Positions 21,522 through 32,958 of a DNA stretch of 64,000 bases are shown piece by piece (the first letter of the stretch is position 1; each line of letters opens with the position of its first letter). Location of the stretch: NCBI GenBank assembly GCA_009829735.1, contig CM020618.1, positions 26,884,894 through 26,948,893 on the forward strand. The letters run 5' to 3'. Position numbers and translations under genes: made by a program. The stretch is from Pyropia yezoensis (taxonomy: Eukaryota; Rhodophyta; Bangiophyceae; Bangiales; Bangiaceae). The notes beneath the pieces were generated by a model, which ran no database searches, was not told the DNA's origin, and saw only the letters and a program-made list of their open reading frames with translations.

Positions 21522-21539
21522 TCCCCTGCTGCTCCACCA
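21522..21539 (-). other. Primer-binding site of element D
   Basis: The reverse complement reads TGGTGGAGCAGCAGGGGA, identical to elements B and C, and lies just downstream of a TTTTGCCACA LTR end on the minus strand. Confidence 0.8.
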
Positions 21540-21830
21540 AGTATGTGGCAAAACTCGATTGTCTCAGACACGTGTCAGTATCCCTCGGGGGAAAGGGACA
21601 GGTAACACAGAAAGGGGGCTACGAGAGTGGTATGCCTGTTGCCTGACGTGCCTGCTCGCAGAGGAAACAGATACGCACGGTAGTGCACACGGGGAAGAGG
21701 AAAGCAAACGCGCAGTTGTCTTTTTCCTGAGGGCGCGGGCCAAGGGCGCCTCGCTGTCCCTCTTAACGTACATCTGGGGGAGCCTCGGCACTCAGGCCAG
21801 GTAGCCCCCCCCTACCCCCAAGTGGCCCCG
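21540..21830 (-). repeat. Probable LTR of element D (outer end not located)
   Basis: On minus it ends TTTTGCCACA four bases before the primer-binding site, matching the TGCCACA terminus of family 1. I could not find the expected TGTGGCA start or a second copy, so the length is a guess. Confidence 0.45.
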
Positions 21831-22826
21831 ACCCGAGTCTAACCTCGTCAGGTCGAGGGCCACTATTACTACTAATTCTATTCCCACTCACTAATCTCAC
21901 ACTCAAATTCTCTCAAATCAAGTCCCTCACAAATATGCAAAAACCCATCAGAAGTCCCTCGCTCACGTGTGGATAGCGTAGTCCACCGCATCCCAGTGCC
22001 GGGCACGGGCCACGGCCGCCAACCATCCATACACGGCGGGCGCGTCCTGGCACCTAGTGCCCCCTGGTCGCCATCCCGGGTCGGCGCCAAGTCAGGGCCA
22101 GGGATGCTACGAAGCACTGTTTTGCATCAAGTGCATCTGTTTTTGGCAGCGTGGGCTCCGTCAGTGGGTTTCGAGTGCGTCACATCTCGGAGTGTTCTGA
22201 GACTGCAACTGGCATATGAGCGAAGTCTTGCTGGTTTTCGGCTACGAACGCGAATGGTGGTGGCCGCCCATGCTGCTTTTGAGGGTCATGCGCTCGAGAT
22301 CGCACATTAAGAGCCACGTTTGAAGGGCGCTTTCATTTGTTCGTGTTGCAATTTGTCTAGGGCAGTGAAAGTGGGCTCGTTGGCCGCACGGACGACCACC
22401 AATGTCGACACCAACCGCGTAGAACGAAAAGAAAAATGGACCACAAATCTGGGAAGGAAACCTCATGAAGCCCCCTTGCTCGACGTACCTCCTTCAGCGC
22501 TGTTTCGTCTGATAGCTGTCGGATAGCCAAGCGACTGACCAGCTGACACGTTAGCACGCGAGGCGTGTTAAAATGAACGTTCTGAGATTGTTGGTTGTTG
22601 GACGTGCACTGATAATCGCACACAAGGGCTGAGTAACCCCAAAATCCTGTCCCCCGACGATGAGCTCGTCGAACTGCATCGACGATTATGTGCAAGAAAG
22701 TGACAAACTTTGTTAACTTCAAAAACAGGACTCTTCTACAGCATACTGCCTCACATGGTAGTTATCATGAAGACACTGCCAACGGAGGAGAAAAGCAATG
22801 TTTGTGTGCAAAACGGGACCGTTACG
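21831..22826. other. No gene seen
   Basis: Moderate-GC DNA with only short ORFs, no repeats recognised and no domain. Confidence 0.5.
22810..22813 (-). terminator. Pol III terminator of tRNA-Ser
   Basis: A TTTT run on the minus strand begins 14 nt after the tRNA 3' end. Confidence 0.6.
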
Positions 22827-22907
22827 CGTGTCTGGCAGGATTCGAACCTGCGCTCCCGAAAGAAATTGATTTCTAGTCAATCGCCTTAACCACTCGGCCA
22901 CAGACAC
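22827..22907 (-). tRNA. tRNA-Ser (anticodon AGA)
   Basis: The minus strand folds as a class II tRNA: acceptor GTGTCTG/CAGACAC, D arm GCCGAGTGGTTAAGGC, anticodon stem ATTGA/TCAAT with loop CTAGAAA (anticodon AGA), a long variable arm (TTCTTTCGGGAGC) and T arm GCAGGTTCGAATCCTGC. The discriminator is G, as usual for serine tRNAs. Box A (TGGCCGAGTGG) and box B (GGTTCGAATCC) are present. No intron and no encoded CCA, typical of a nuclear eukaryotic gene. Confidence 0.95.
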
Positions 22908-25110
22908 TCCGCTGGCGGTTGGGGACAGGGGCTGTAAAAGTTATTTGTGTTTGTTGGTAACCCCAGCATGTCGGTTGCGTGTGCCCCAGCCCCGGCGCCA
23001 GTATACCTGGGCCACCCAACCCCGCTTTAGACGTGCTTACGGACACTTGTCAAACATGAACCGCGCAGCTCATTGGAAAGGGGGCGCCCCAAGCTGAGGC
23101 TGGGCACCTCTCTCACCAAGAAAAAAAGGCCGCGGGCAGGACTCCAACTTAGCGCTCTTCGGCACAATATCAGACCGTCTGCAGAAGGACTTGGGCAAAG
23201 CCGAGGGCGGCATTGTCATTCACATTCTTCCACTTCAAAAAGGTGGATGGCGGTGCCCTGCAAATGATGAAGGAAGTTCCTGTCAAGAACTGTGCAATGC
23301 ATGCGTGAAGCAGCAACGAAATGATCCAAGTCGCAGGACCCCATGTGATCTATTCGTCCGCATGTAAACGAATGTACAACTATTAAATAGTAATGCAGTG
23401 GTCCTAACTTCAGTGGCTTGATGCATTTTTTTTCCAGTACCCCGAATTTTGCCACCTTGCGACAATGAAAACGACAGGCCAATGACATCGGCGCTCTTCG
23501 GACCAATGACAGTTCCGCGTTGCCGTGAAAACAGTGCGATCTGAGATTTACTCGCGATTATCGCTAACATCGGATAAGGAACTCGCATGGCCAGACACCT
23601 GTTGCGACCTCTCCCACTGTTCTTCAGTGGCGGGCATAGATAGAGGATCTGCCGCCGAGATTGCGAGAAAAACGAATAGCGTTCTGAGCAACCGGCGTTT
23701 GGTACACTGCAGCGACTACAGCAAATCATCGCATGATGAGAGAGAAACCGCGTGAAGCACCACCTGTTGGTCCGCTGTGCACTGCAAGCACGCGATCTGC
23801 TCATGGCCTTGCCTTGTTGTTACGCTGTCACCTTTGCCTTCGCGAGACAAGATTCGGGGAAGTGCAGTATCTGAAGCAGCAATCAACAAGCAGCCTAGCG
23901 TAATTCGGCCATTAACATTGGAGCTCGGCTTCAGCACAGCACAGTGAGGCCGAGGATCTCCAATCAATGAACAACGCCCCCGGGAACAGTGGTTGGGTGC
24001 GGCTCCGCCCGGGAGCCTCTTGGTCAGAATACTGTCGATTTCTTCGGTACGCTGCCCTCTTTTTCGTCGATCCCAAGCAACAGAAGCGTGACAACAGTTA
24101 CAAAGCTCCCACTGCTACCGGCTTTCTGGTCGACCGGTTGAGAAAGTCTCTCAAACTGTCACACGACCCCATTATAACGAGGGACCCCCAGATGGAAGTC
24201 CCAGAGGTCGCAGCAGCAGCATGAGCTTAACGCCATTGGTCATCCACAGTCTTACTCTCGCCATTGAACAGACCGTCAAACTTGGGGCGGCAACAAGAAC
24301 AAAACCTGAAGTCTCATGATCTATGAGATCTGTAGCGGAGCACTGCAGACCTCTCACTCTACTGGAGGTCGTTCGAAATGAGGTAGAGGCGTCTGAAGAA
24401 TGTGTCCTCCAAAGTACTCGGCGCCAAAAGTAGCCATAGAAGTTGTCCGAGCGCCATCGCTGGAATAATTGCCCTCCAGGTATTCTCTCAATTGGCTGGG
24501 AGACACCCAACAGATTCGAGTCGAGCCAATTCAGAGAAGGTAGCCCGCCTAGTTCCGATAATACTCCACAATTTCCGCCCGTCCGTTGGAAAAAAAATAC
24601 CTCATAATCTGAAAGAGAGACAATCGCGTATAAAATTAAGACACAAAGAGATAGGAGCAAGCGAAGAGCACGGGGAGAGAGAGATCGACGTCCAGCATTT
24701 AGTACTGCCCTCAAACAATGAGCTTTCAGTGCCTCACATAATTTGAAAACGATCATGAAAAGGCAGCACATCTCCCGTTCTCCTTTTTTGGCACGCATGC
24801 TCCCGCGGTTGAAACATGGCATGTGCGGACCTGCTTGCATCTTGAACGGTCGACTTCTTGTCTCGGAACTTGTTATTAGTGTTTTGGAACCTCGTTTTTT
24901 TTCAAATGACTCAATGTGCATTCTGAGCTTCACATTTTCTGAATACATCGCTCAGGCTGCGTTTCAATATGCAATATGCTCCGCACAGCACCAGTCGTCT
25001 TGTTGCAAGCTACGAAGAGTCCCAACACGTTGTCGCAACGGATCGAGAAAGCAATAACTCTTCGGGACCCCGACATGTTCATCTTCTCTACTTCGCGCAC
25101 CACCCGCTCA
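22908..25110. other. No gene seen
   Basis: Balanced base composition, short ORFs only, no coherent protein similarity on either strand. Confidence 0.5.
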
Positions 25111-25410
25111 CGTACAGGGGGGGGGACGAAAGTTCATGATCACCTAGAAATTGGGGCATACCTCATACTCACAGGTGGTTTCTTTCTTCCCCCCAGGGCG
25201 CGCACAGAGGTAGCAGAAGCCAGTTTTTTTGTCTCTGTGGGAAGAGGAGACGTCCCTCGGTCCCTACACACGTGTAACCATGCCTCACTTCCGCACAGAA
25301 GCGGAAAGGTGGTCCATGTATGTCAACCCAGTTTTACCTCGAGTGCAGCAGTCTGGGTGGACACCTGGAGTGTAGGAATACGCGGGAAGGCAGCCTGACA
25401 GCATTGAATG
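25111..25410 (+). repeat. Left arm of a large inverted repeat
   Basis: Reverse complement of 25800-26011 joined to 36835-36907. Shared segments include CCCCCCAGGGCGCGC, AGGTAGCAGAAGCCAG, CCGCTTCTG and GTGGACACCTGGAG. The right arm is split by element C. About 390 bp of unique DNA lies between the arms. Confidence 0.8.
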
Positions 25411-25799
25411 GATACAGGACGTCTGTGCATGCCCAAGAGGCAACCGGAAGCATCAGAAAGAGCAGCCTTGGTGATCAGTGATCGTCGCTCGTCTTTTTGC
25501 CTTGTGCGATGGTGAACGTCTTGCATGAAATCCCAACTGTGACTGCCAGTGATGGCCCAGGCTGCACTACGGATGGCCAGGAAAGATGTGTGAAGGCGTA
25601 TTTGTCGTCTTCGAGTGGATGTCGTTGCGCCACCTTTTCGGAATGGCCGGCTGGAGCGCCTCGAGGTGATGTGCTTGACATATGAGAGAGTGGAAAAAAC
25701 TCTGACGGAGGCGGAGAACAACGGTTGCGGCGCTTCTCGGTGCGCCGTTTATCTCTTAGAGCATCCACACACTCTTTGCTCCCTTGCCATGCTGACACA

Positions 25800-26011
25800 C
25801 CAGCTTCCCGCGTCTTCCTACGCTCCAGGTGTCCACCTGGACTGCTGCGCTCGAGGTAAAGCTGGGTCGCCATGCATGACCACCTTTCCGCTTCTGCGCG
25901 GAAGTGAGGCATGGTTTCACGTATGAAGGGACCCAGGGATGTCTCCTCTTCCCATAGAGACAAAAAACTGGCTTCTGCTACCTCTGTGCGCGCCCTGGGG
26001 GGAAGACAGAA
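25800..26011 (-). repeat. Right arm of the large inverted repeat, proximal part
   Basis: Inverted copy of 25190-25410, ending at the element C insertion point; the last five bases, CAGAA, are the target duplication. Confidence 0.8.
26007..26011 (+). other. Target-site duplication, left copy (CAGAA)
   Basis: CAGAA immediately precedes the 5' LTR and recurs at 36835-36839 immediately after the 3' LTR. Confidence 0.9.
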
Positions 26012-26374
26012 TGTAGCAATATGGTTGTCCGTATTGTGACCCTAATATTAGGGGGGCTACTTCTAATCCTTAACTTTCAATTTGAGAGTCCGTACTGGTC
26101 ACGGTATCTATAAATTACGTATGACCAGAGGGACTTGCATCTTGGGGTGGAGGGTAGTTAGTAGTGTCTCCGAGGGTTTATAACGAGGGGGCCGGTGGCG
26201 AATCCACCGCCGGCCAAGGTAGAACAACAAACCCCTCCCATTTGGGCTCCCATCTTGGTCCCGTGGCTTGCGCTCCAAGGACAGCAACCTTGGCCTCCCG
26301 GTGACGTTGGTGCCGATCCCCCTTGGTGAGTGTTCCCTGAGAGTGGACGTGCGACGGATTCCTATTGTGCTACA
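26012..26374 (+). repeat. 5' LTR of element C
   Basis: TGTAGCA to TGCTACA, 363 bp, differing from 36472-36834 at about 3 positions. A TTTATAAC box near 26176 may be the TATA signal. Confidence 0.95.
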
Positions 26375-26375
26375 T

Positions 26376-26393
26376 TGGTGGAGCAGCAGGGGA
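26376..26393 (+). other. Primer-binding site of element C
   Basis: TGGTGGAGCAGCAGGGGA, one base after the LTR, identical to elements B and D although the LTRs of B and C are unrelated in sequence. Confidence 0.85.
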
Positions 26394-26599
26394 CGGGTTT
26401 CCGTCACCCTTGTGGTGACGCCGTCTTCGGCCCTGGCACACGGATAGGGATCCGGTCCTTTTCTTGTACTCGTGGTGTTGCGACCTGATCGATTGTGTTG
26501 AGCTTTTACCTGTGACTGTGACCTACTGTTACTCTCCCCAATCTACCCCCTCGCTCTCGTATTCGTGGTGATCGTTGCGTCGGATGACTGATTGTGACT

Positions 26600-28783
26600 A
26601 TGTCTACCCAAGAGACGGGGAACGTTCAAGATGACGGATCGGCGTCGACGCCGACTCCGGAGGTGACTACGGGAACCGGGATCGGGAGCCCGATCGATAA
26701 CATTGAGACGCCAATGCTTTCCGGTGCCGGATCGACGTTTGGCACGGCTCGGACGGCAGGAGGCGGGGGCCCGCCTCAACTGTCGTCGACCGACCTCACT
26801 CCGCCGCCTCCTTCACCAGGGGATTCCCTGATGGCATCATTGGCCCGCATCGAGGCCCGGTTTTCCGGGCTCGACGCCCGTCAAGATCGGACGGAGGACG
26901 CAATGGCAGTGTTGATGTCAACACGGCACACGACGGGACCCCGTCGTGTTCCTCCCACACCGGTACGGTTCGAACCGGCCGGACTACTTTCGGAGTCCAC
27001 CAGGGTCAATCCCGGGGTTGCTACTCCTGGACAACCCCCGGACACAAGGGGGTATGGGTCCGACTCGTCGGCAGAGTTGGAACGGAGTCACACGGAGCGA
27101 TACGCTCGGAGCACCCGAAGCGGACTCCGCGGACACGACCCGGCGGATACGTACGCCGGGGGAGAGTCGGTTATTGGGGGAGGGGGTACCCTCTCGCAGT
27201 ACCCCCACGACGAAGGAGGCCAGGCAACTCGGGTTCCCGAGGTGCCGACGCCTGAAGTACCATCTTCAGTGGTGGAAGCTATGACCGCGCAGGTAACTGC
27301 GAGCCTACTGAAGCGGATGGAGTCCGATGAGTTCGCTCATCAACTGGCTAAGCGACTGGATATCCAGGACGCTGACACGGAGATCGTCAACGAGGTCTTC
27401 CGGTCGGTTCTTACTCCGGAACGTTATCGTTTGGAGGACCGCTCTACCACCGTATCGGAATCGATGCGTACTACGTCGCATCGGGCGATCCGCTCTATGC
27501 AGACCCTTATGAAGGGAGTCCCTATGTTCGGGGGGCCGAACGGACGCCCGTTGGCAGTCATCGGCTTCTTGACTAGCTTCAAGGCAGCCGCAGACAAGGC
27601 GCTCGTTAACGAGGGGCTGGCCCTGGAGATCCTCCCGTTCTTTGTTGATGAACGGGTGCGAGGCATTCTTCGCCAGGCATCCCCGATGCCGGGAATGAGG
27701 GTCGCGGCCACCCCCATGGATTACCGTGGGATATTGAAGGAGCTGCTGAGCAGCTACCTCAGTGAGGACAAGTGCGAGGACCACTATCGGGCCCTTCGCA
27801 CTGCCACCGCCCAGTCCTGGGAGGATGAGGAGATGTTTGGACCCCGGATCCAAGAGCTCGACTACGAGCTGGGGAAGCTCCTCGGAGAAGGGGAGCTACG
27901 GGCCATCCTGTTCGCAGGAGTACCCAACTACGTGCGGATATCCGCACGGGGCGCCAACACGGCACGGACGAACTTCAGTCGACTGATGCATATGTGCAAG
28001 TCCCTAGGGGACGCCTACCGGGTTCTACACCCGGAGTGTGCCTTGGCCCCGAAGCCCAAGGGTGAGGGAGGCAAGCCCAGTCTTACCCCGGTACCGAGGC
28101 AAGAGAAGGTGGAACGTAAGGCCGCACCAGTACTGGTGGCGACCGAACATACCCCTATTGGTGAGGATGACCCTCTAGTCGACCAACAGGGCCACCTGTT
28201 GCTACCGGCGACGCCGGTGATTGATGAACATGGTACGGTAGCGTACATCGCCCCGGCTGGAACCCAGTTCCAGGTCAACGAAGGAACGGGACGGCGCGTC
28301 CCGTATGTGCGGACTACGGGGTACTCCCCGGTGACGGGTAACCCTCACCAACCCTTGCCAACATGGGCGGTGCGCACGGAGGCCCCTCCGCAGATTGCGG
28401 GCCGACCCAACCGGTTGGGGGAGTCCATGTTCCGGTTGACCCAAGGACCCAAGGCCTACCAGGGAGCAGGCACTCGGGCGCCCGAGGGAGGCAACCGTAG
28501 CTACGGGGCTACCCCGATGCGAACTCAAGGGGGGACCGGCACGTCCGGGTGTATGTTGTGTGGGGATCCCCAGCACTGGGTGTCTTCCTGCCCACTCGTC
28601 CCCGAGGAGTCTCGACGGGCAGCGGCGCAACGCAAGGCATCCACCGGGGGGTATCCCGCCCTTGCACCCGGACCCGCACCGGGTAGGCAGCCAGCTCCAG
28701 GTGGAGTACTGGCCGTCGAGGGGGCACCTCCTCAGCCGGATGTCCCGGCGGACAGCACCCTACCAAGGGCGGGAAACGAGTAA
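26600..28783 (+). CDS. gag: Gag polyprotein of element C
   Basis: ATG at 26600 (MSTQETGNV); the frame opens two codons earlier only at a GTG. 727 residues: a Ser/Thr/Pro/Gly-rich N-terminal third with a short helix (SLMASLARIEARFSGLDARQ), a retrotransposon capsid region (about 290-480; MFGGPNGRPLAVIGFLTSFK, LLSSYLSEDKCEDHY, LRAILFAGVPNYV), a Pro/Gly linker, a CCHC zinc knuckle CMLCGDPQHWVSSC at 651-664, and a C-terminal tail ending GNE, as in element B Gag. It should form the particle and bind genomic RNA. Pol starts 8 nt after the stop in another frame. Reading frame intact. Confidence 0.93.
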   Translation: MSTQETGNVQDDGSASTPTPEVTTGTGIGSPIDNIETPMLSGAGSTFGTARTAGGGGPPQLSSTDLTPPPPSPGDSLMASLARIEARFSGLDARQDRTEDAMAVLMSTRHTTGPRRVPPTPVRFEPAGLLSESTRVNPGVATPGQPPDTRGYGSDSSAELERSHTERYARSTRSGLRGHDPADTYAGGESVIGGGGTLSQYPHDEGGQATRVPEVPTPEVPSSVVEAMTAQVTASLLKRMESDEFAHQLAKRLDIQDADTEIVNEVFRSVLTPERYRLEDRSTTVSESMRTTSHRAIRSMQTLMKGVPMFGGPNGRPLAVIGFLTSFKAAADKALVNEGLALEILPFFVDERVRGILRQASPMPGMRVAATPMDYRGILKELLSSYLSEDKCEDHYRALRTATAQSWEDEEMFGPRIQELDYELGKLLGEGELRAILFAGVPNYVRISARGANTARTNFSRLMHMCKSLGDAYRVLHPECALAPKPKGEGGKPSLTPVPRQEKVERKAAPVLVATEHTPIGEDDPLVDQQGHLLLPATPVIDEHGTVAYIAPAGTQFQVNEGTGRRVPYVRTTGYSPVTGNPHQPLPTWAVRTEAPPQIAGRPNRLGESMFRLTQGPKAYQGAGTRAPEGGNRSYGATPMRTQGGTGTSGCMLCGDPQHWVSSCPLVPEESRRAAAQRKASTGGYPALAPGPAPGRQPAPGGVLAVEGAPPQPDVPADSTLPRAGNE

Positions 28784-28791
28784 GAGGAAGG

Positions 28792-31700
28792 ATGACCGGG
28801 GGGCGCTGGGGTTACCCAAGCAAGCCACCCCGGAGTACCGCGGGGAAAGCCCCACGGAGAGCGCGGTTGAGCCGACGCCGCATCAACCCCCGGGTACACC
28901 TTCCGGCCCCGACGACACGGCGTCAGGGGATTGATGACCAACCTCCAAGGTTGGGAGGAGAGGACGGGAAGCCCCGTCACGTTGAACCAGACAAGGGCCC
29001 TGTTCAGGATGCCCGAGCTACACCGGATATCGGTGTAGGACATGTGTTGTTTACCTTGGAGAACTTCAAGGTATCAGCCACACTGGGGGTTGACCCCCAG
29101 TCGACACGATCGTACTACCCTGTACTGGACACAGGGGCTGGACCCAACCTTATCCGGAAGGATACCCTCCCGGACAAGTGGCTTCCACGAGTCAGAATGA
29201 CTCGGGGACCCACCATCAAGGACGCGAATGGTCGACTCATTCGTACGACCGCAGCGATGTCGCTGCAGGTTACCATCGGGGATCTCACCACGGAAGTTGA
29301 CTTCCTGGTATGTGAAACGCTATCGGTGCCCTGCATACTGGGGTGCACCTTCATCAACGTTCACGTTGATGCAATCCGGCCAGGCCGGAGGACCGTCGAG
29401 CTTCAAGAAGCCGACGGGACGAAGCGAGGACATACGGCTATCGTCAGGGACCTGACGCTACAAGGAAGCCACGTTAACGTGGCTGAGGTGTACGCAAGCG
29501 TCGAGCCGAAGACACTTCGGTTGGCCAAGCGAACTCGCTTTGAGCCGTTGTCAGAGACAGTCCTCCCGGTTAACTGCGACCTCGCAGGCATCTGCAGAGT
29601 CCAGTCCAACCTACGGACGTACAAGCGCCATGGGTTGACCATGGCCAACGGTCTCATAGACCTCCCAGCAGGAGGGTCGTCCCTCCTAGTGATGGCGAAC
29701 TATCGCCGTAAGGCAGTCACCCTCCCGAAGGGAACTATCCTCGGGATTGCCGAACTCTACGAAGGAGATATCTTTACCCCTGATAAGGAAGGTGAAGTGG
29801 AACAACTTGAAGTACTGGCAGTCGCCGAGACCACCGAGCGACAGCAACCCGATGACGGGAAGCCTAACCCATCGGCGGCTACGGCGGACCTGCCGCCAAA
29901 GGACCAAGAGGCCTTGAAGGCACTGGCCGAGGCTGACCTCGACCACCTTCCCCCTTCGGTAGCCGAAGGGGTACGACGGATGCTAAGAAAGCATGACGTT
30001 ATGTGGACAGGCGGGGCCTTGGGGACCATTGGGGCAACCCAACATCGTATAGACCTGGTACCAGGCGCACGACCCGCCCGCTCACAACCGCACCGAGCGG
30101 GACCTATGCAACGAGAGATCGTTGATGGAGAAGTGAAGAGGATGAGTGAAGCTAAGGTGATCCGACCTTCGATGTCGGAATGGGGTGCCCCAGTCGTTAT
30201 TGTGCCGAAGAAGGATCAAACCCCTCGGTTTTGCATCGATTATCGACGCCTCAACTTGGTTACCAAGAAGGACTCATACCCTTTACCAAGGATGGATGAA
30301 TGCATCGACTCCCTGGGGGAGGCCACGGTGTTTACCACCATCGACTGCAATGCCGGATACTGGCAGATCCCGGTGGCGGACGAGGATATCCCCAAGACGG
30401 CATTCGTCTGTCACAGTGGAGTGTACGAGTTCCTAAGGATGCCCTTCGGATTGTCCAACGCCCCCGCTACATTCCAGCGGGCTATCGACATCATACTGTC
30501 GGGGGTGAAGTGGCGTAACTGCCTAGTGTACCTCGATGACGTCATCGTCTTCTCGCGTAGCATGGATGACCATGTGCAACATGTGGACGAGGTACTCACC
30601 CTCTTGAGGAACGCTGGGGTAACCCTGCGTCTGAAGAAGTGCGCCTTCTTCCAACAGACGGTCGAGTATCTGGGCCACCAGATAACCCCTGGTAAACTAG
30701 GGGTACTCGAAGCCAATACCCGGGCACTCCGGGATGCCCGGTTCCCTAACACCCAGACGCAGCTCAAGAGCTTCCTGGGAATGTGCAATGTATACCGACG
30801 GTTCGTCAAGGACTTCGCTCGGATAGCTAAACCGTTAACGGTTCTTACGAGCAGTACCTTACCCAAGGTACTCCAACCCCCTTCGCCTAGCGAAGAGGAG
30901 GCATTCGAGTCGCTGAAGCGAGCCCTACTAGCCCCACCCGTCCTTGCGTTACCGCATAGACGGGGTACCTTCGTCATCGATGTCGATGCGTGTGATACAC
31001 AAGTGGGATGCACCCTGTTACAGGGAGAGACGTTGATAGGTACCGACAACGTTATCCCGGACCTACGTCCGGTAGGGTACTTCAGCCGGACACTCAACCC
31101 GGCTGAGCGGAACTATAGTGCCACCGAGCGTGAATGCCTCGGAGTTATATGGGCAGTGCAACTGCTCCGTCCATACCTGGAGGGCTCCAGGTTCATCGTG
31201 AGGTCCGACCACGAACCCCTACGATGGCTCCTCAACCTTGGTGACAAGGATTCCGATAGCCATGGGAGGCTAGCCCGATGGAGGCTGAAGATGGCCGAGC
31301 ACGACTACCGCACGGTGTATAAGGCTGGGTCAACCCACCACCTCGGAGACGCGTTGTCTCGACTCGACACCCCGAGCGGGGATACCCGCCCGGTGGACGA
31401 GGACATCCCGGTGGTACCGGTGTGCATGGTGGGTAATGCTACCCAGGGTATGGTTGACCATACCATGGCACACCTTGCGTGCCCATTGACCCTCGCGGAC
31501 TTCCGCGAGGCACAGGCCAACGACGATGACTGTAGACGTCATCGTGCTAACCTCCTGGCCGGTACGGCCGGCATCTTCTCCGAGAACGAAGACGGACTCA
31601 TATACCGGCGGGCACCCGCCGATGGACGACATCAAGTCGTGGTTCCCGTGTCCTTACGGCAAGCCGTCATGGAACGAGAACATGAGAACCCTACAGCCGG

Positions 31701-32958
31701 ACACCCGTGGGGTTCACGTATGTTCGCAGCAATGCGAAGGTTCTTCTACTGGCCAGCAATGGCCGTCGACGTGGTCGACCACGTAAGGGGATGCCACCCC
31801 TGTGCGCGTAACCGCATGAGTCTACATAGGCAGGCGTCTGCCATGAAGCTATTCCCACCTGATGGGCCCAACGAACAAGTCGCTATCGACATACTCGGGC
31901 CACTTCCGATAACGGAAGAAGGGAACAGGTACATCCTGGTCATGTCTGACCGATTCACTAAGCTGTCAAGAGCGGCAGCCATCCCGAATGATACGGCATA
32001 CACGATCATGAACGCAGTGGTTGACCACTGGATCAGTGCATACGGAGTCATGAAGCAACTCCTCTCCGATAACGGAGCAAACCTTACGTCGGCATTCTGC
32101 ACAAAGGTCCTGGGCATGTTCGGTATCGAACCACGTCGGGCATCCGACTACCACCCGCAGTCCAACGGGCAGGTGGAGCGGTTCAACCGCACCATCGTCA
32201 AGATGCTCCAATGCTATGTGGCGGAGCACACGAAGACGTGGGACAGGCTTCTGTCCGTACTCACCCTGGCATACAATGCCAGGCCACATCGGAGCACAAA
32301 CATTGCTCCGCTGGAGTGGGTCATGCCACTAGGCGTCGGTAACCTGACGCTGCCACCCGGCAGGTGCACTCGGTATGATACACCGAAGGGCCGACCCGCC
32401 GAACGCATCCACCTAGCTTGGTTGGCCAAGCTATCGTGGATGATTCCTAAGCTCAAGGGTGCCCTTGATAGAACACAACTTCGATATAAGAAGAACTTCG
32501 ACGCCCGACTACGGGTGCGCAACGCAACCCTGGTAACAGGTGACTGGGTCTATATCAGACACCAGAAGTTCCGAGGGAACAAGCTTATGCAACCGGTCAA
32601 GGGACCGTACCAGATCCTCCACAGAGATGACCACTCTGTTATCTTACACTCCGATACGGAGATTCAACGCATCAGCATGAATGATGTCACACCTGCTCCG
32701 AAGCCGGAACAGCCTCAGCCGGTACCGGCTGGGTTGCTACATGAAGCCCTTACAACCCACCGATCAGATGACCCGGTGGGACCGGATGGGATTCCATACC
32801 AAGTAGAGAGCGTGGTCGGACACACCGACCCGGACCTACCAGGACCCTGGTACGTCAAGGTTATGTGGGTCGGATACGACTCACCCACCTGGGAACAGGC
32901 GGCAAACATACCCCGCCAACTCCTCATGCCTTACATGAGGCGACGACGCCTACTGTAA
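28792..32958 (+). CDS. pol: Pol polyprotein of element C (PR-RT-RNaseH-IN-chromodomain-like)
   Basis: 1388 codons, no interruption. From ATG 28792: protease DTGAGPN at 113; reverse transcriptase with FCIDYRRLN, FGLSNAPATFQRAI and catalytic YLDD at 580-583; RNase H (FVIDVDACDTQVG, TERECLGVIWAVQ, RSDHEPL, GDALSR); integrase with an HHCC finger (HENPTAGHPWG...CHPCARNR) and D1033, D1093, E1129 in D-35-E spacing; a GPYQIL module; and a chromodomain-like end (VESVVGHTD...WYVKVMWVGYDSPTWEQ). Expression probably follows gag termination by reinitiation, since the ATG is 8 nt past the gag TAA and in a different frame. Element B has an overlapping ATGA at the same place. Likely capable of reverse transcription and integration. 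Confidence 0.95.
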   Translation: MTGGRWGYPSKPPRSTAGKAPRRARLSRRRINPRVHLPAPTTRRQGIDDQPPRLGGEDGKPRHVEPDKGPVQDARATPDIGVGHVLFTLENFKVSATLGVDPQSTRSYYPVLDTGAGPNLIRKDTLPDKWLPRVRMTRGPTIKDANGRLIRTTAAMSLQVTIGDLTTEVDFLVCETLSVPCILGCTFINVHVDAIRPGRRTVELQEADGTKRGHTAIVRDLTLQGSHVNVAEVYASVEPKTLRLAKRTRFEPLSETVLPVNCDLAGICRVQSNLRTYKRHGLTMANGLIDLPAGGSSLLVMANYRRKAVTLPKGTILGIAELYEGDIFTPDKEGEVEQLEVLAVAETTERQQPDDGKPNPSAATADLPPKDQEALKALAEADLDHLPPSVAEGVRRMLRKHDVMWTGGALGTIGATQHRIDLVPGARPARSQPHRAGPMQREIVDGEVKRMSEAKVIRPSMSEWGAPVVIVPKKDQTPRFCIDYRRLNLVTKKDSYPLPRMDECIDSLGEATVFTTIDCNAGYWQIPVADEDIPKTAFVCHSGVYEFLRMPFGLSNAPATFQRAIDIILSGVKWRNCLVYLDDVIVFSRSMDDHVQHVDEVLTLLRNAGVTLRLKKCAFFQQTVEYLGHQITPGKLGVLEANTRALRDARFPNTQTQLKSFLGMCNVYRRFVKDFARIAKPLTVLTSSTLPKVLQPPSPSEEEAFESLKRALLAPPVLALPHRRGTFVIDVDACDTQVGCTLLQGETLIGTDNVIPDLRPVGYFSRTLNPAERNYSATERECLGVIWAVQLLRPYLEGSRFIVRSDHEPLRWLLNLGDKDSDSHGRLARWRLKMAEHDYRTVYKAGSTHHLGDALSRLDTPSGDTRPVDEDIPVVPVCMVGNATQGMVDHTMAHLACPLTLADFREAQANDDDCRRHRANLLAGTAGIFSENEDGLIYRRAPADGRHQVVVPVSLRQAVMEREHENPTAGHPWGSRMFAAMRRFFYWPAMAVDVVDHVRGCHPCARNRMSLHRQASAMKLFPPDGPNEQVAIDILGPLPITEEGNRYILVMSDRFTKLSRAAAIPNDTAYTIMNAVVDHWISAYGVMKQLLSDNGANLTSAFCTKVLGMFGIEPRRASDYHPQSNGQVERFNRTIVKMLQCYVAEHTKTWDRLLSVLTLAYNARPHRSTNIAPLEWVMPLGVGNLTLPPGRCTRYDTPKGRPAERIHLAWLAKLSWMIPKLKGALDRTQLRYKKNFDARLRVRNATLVTGDWVYIRHQKFRGNKLMQPVKGPYQILHRDDHSVILHSDTEIQRISMNDVTPAPKPEQPQPVPAGLLHEALTTHRSDDPVGPDGIPYQVESVVGHTDPDLPGPWYVKVMWVGYDSPTWEQAANIPRQLLMPYMRRRRLL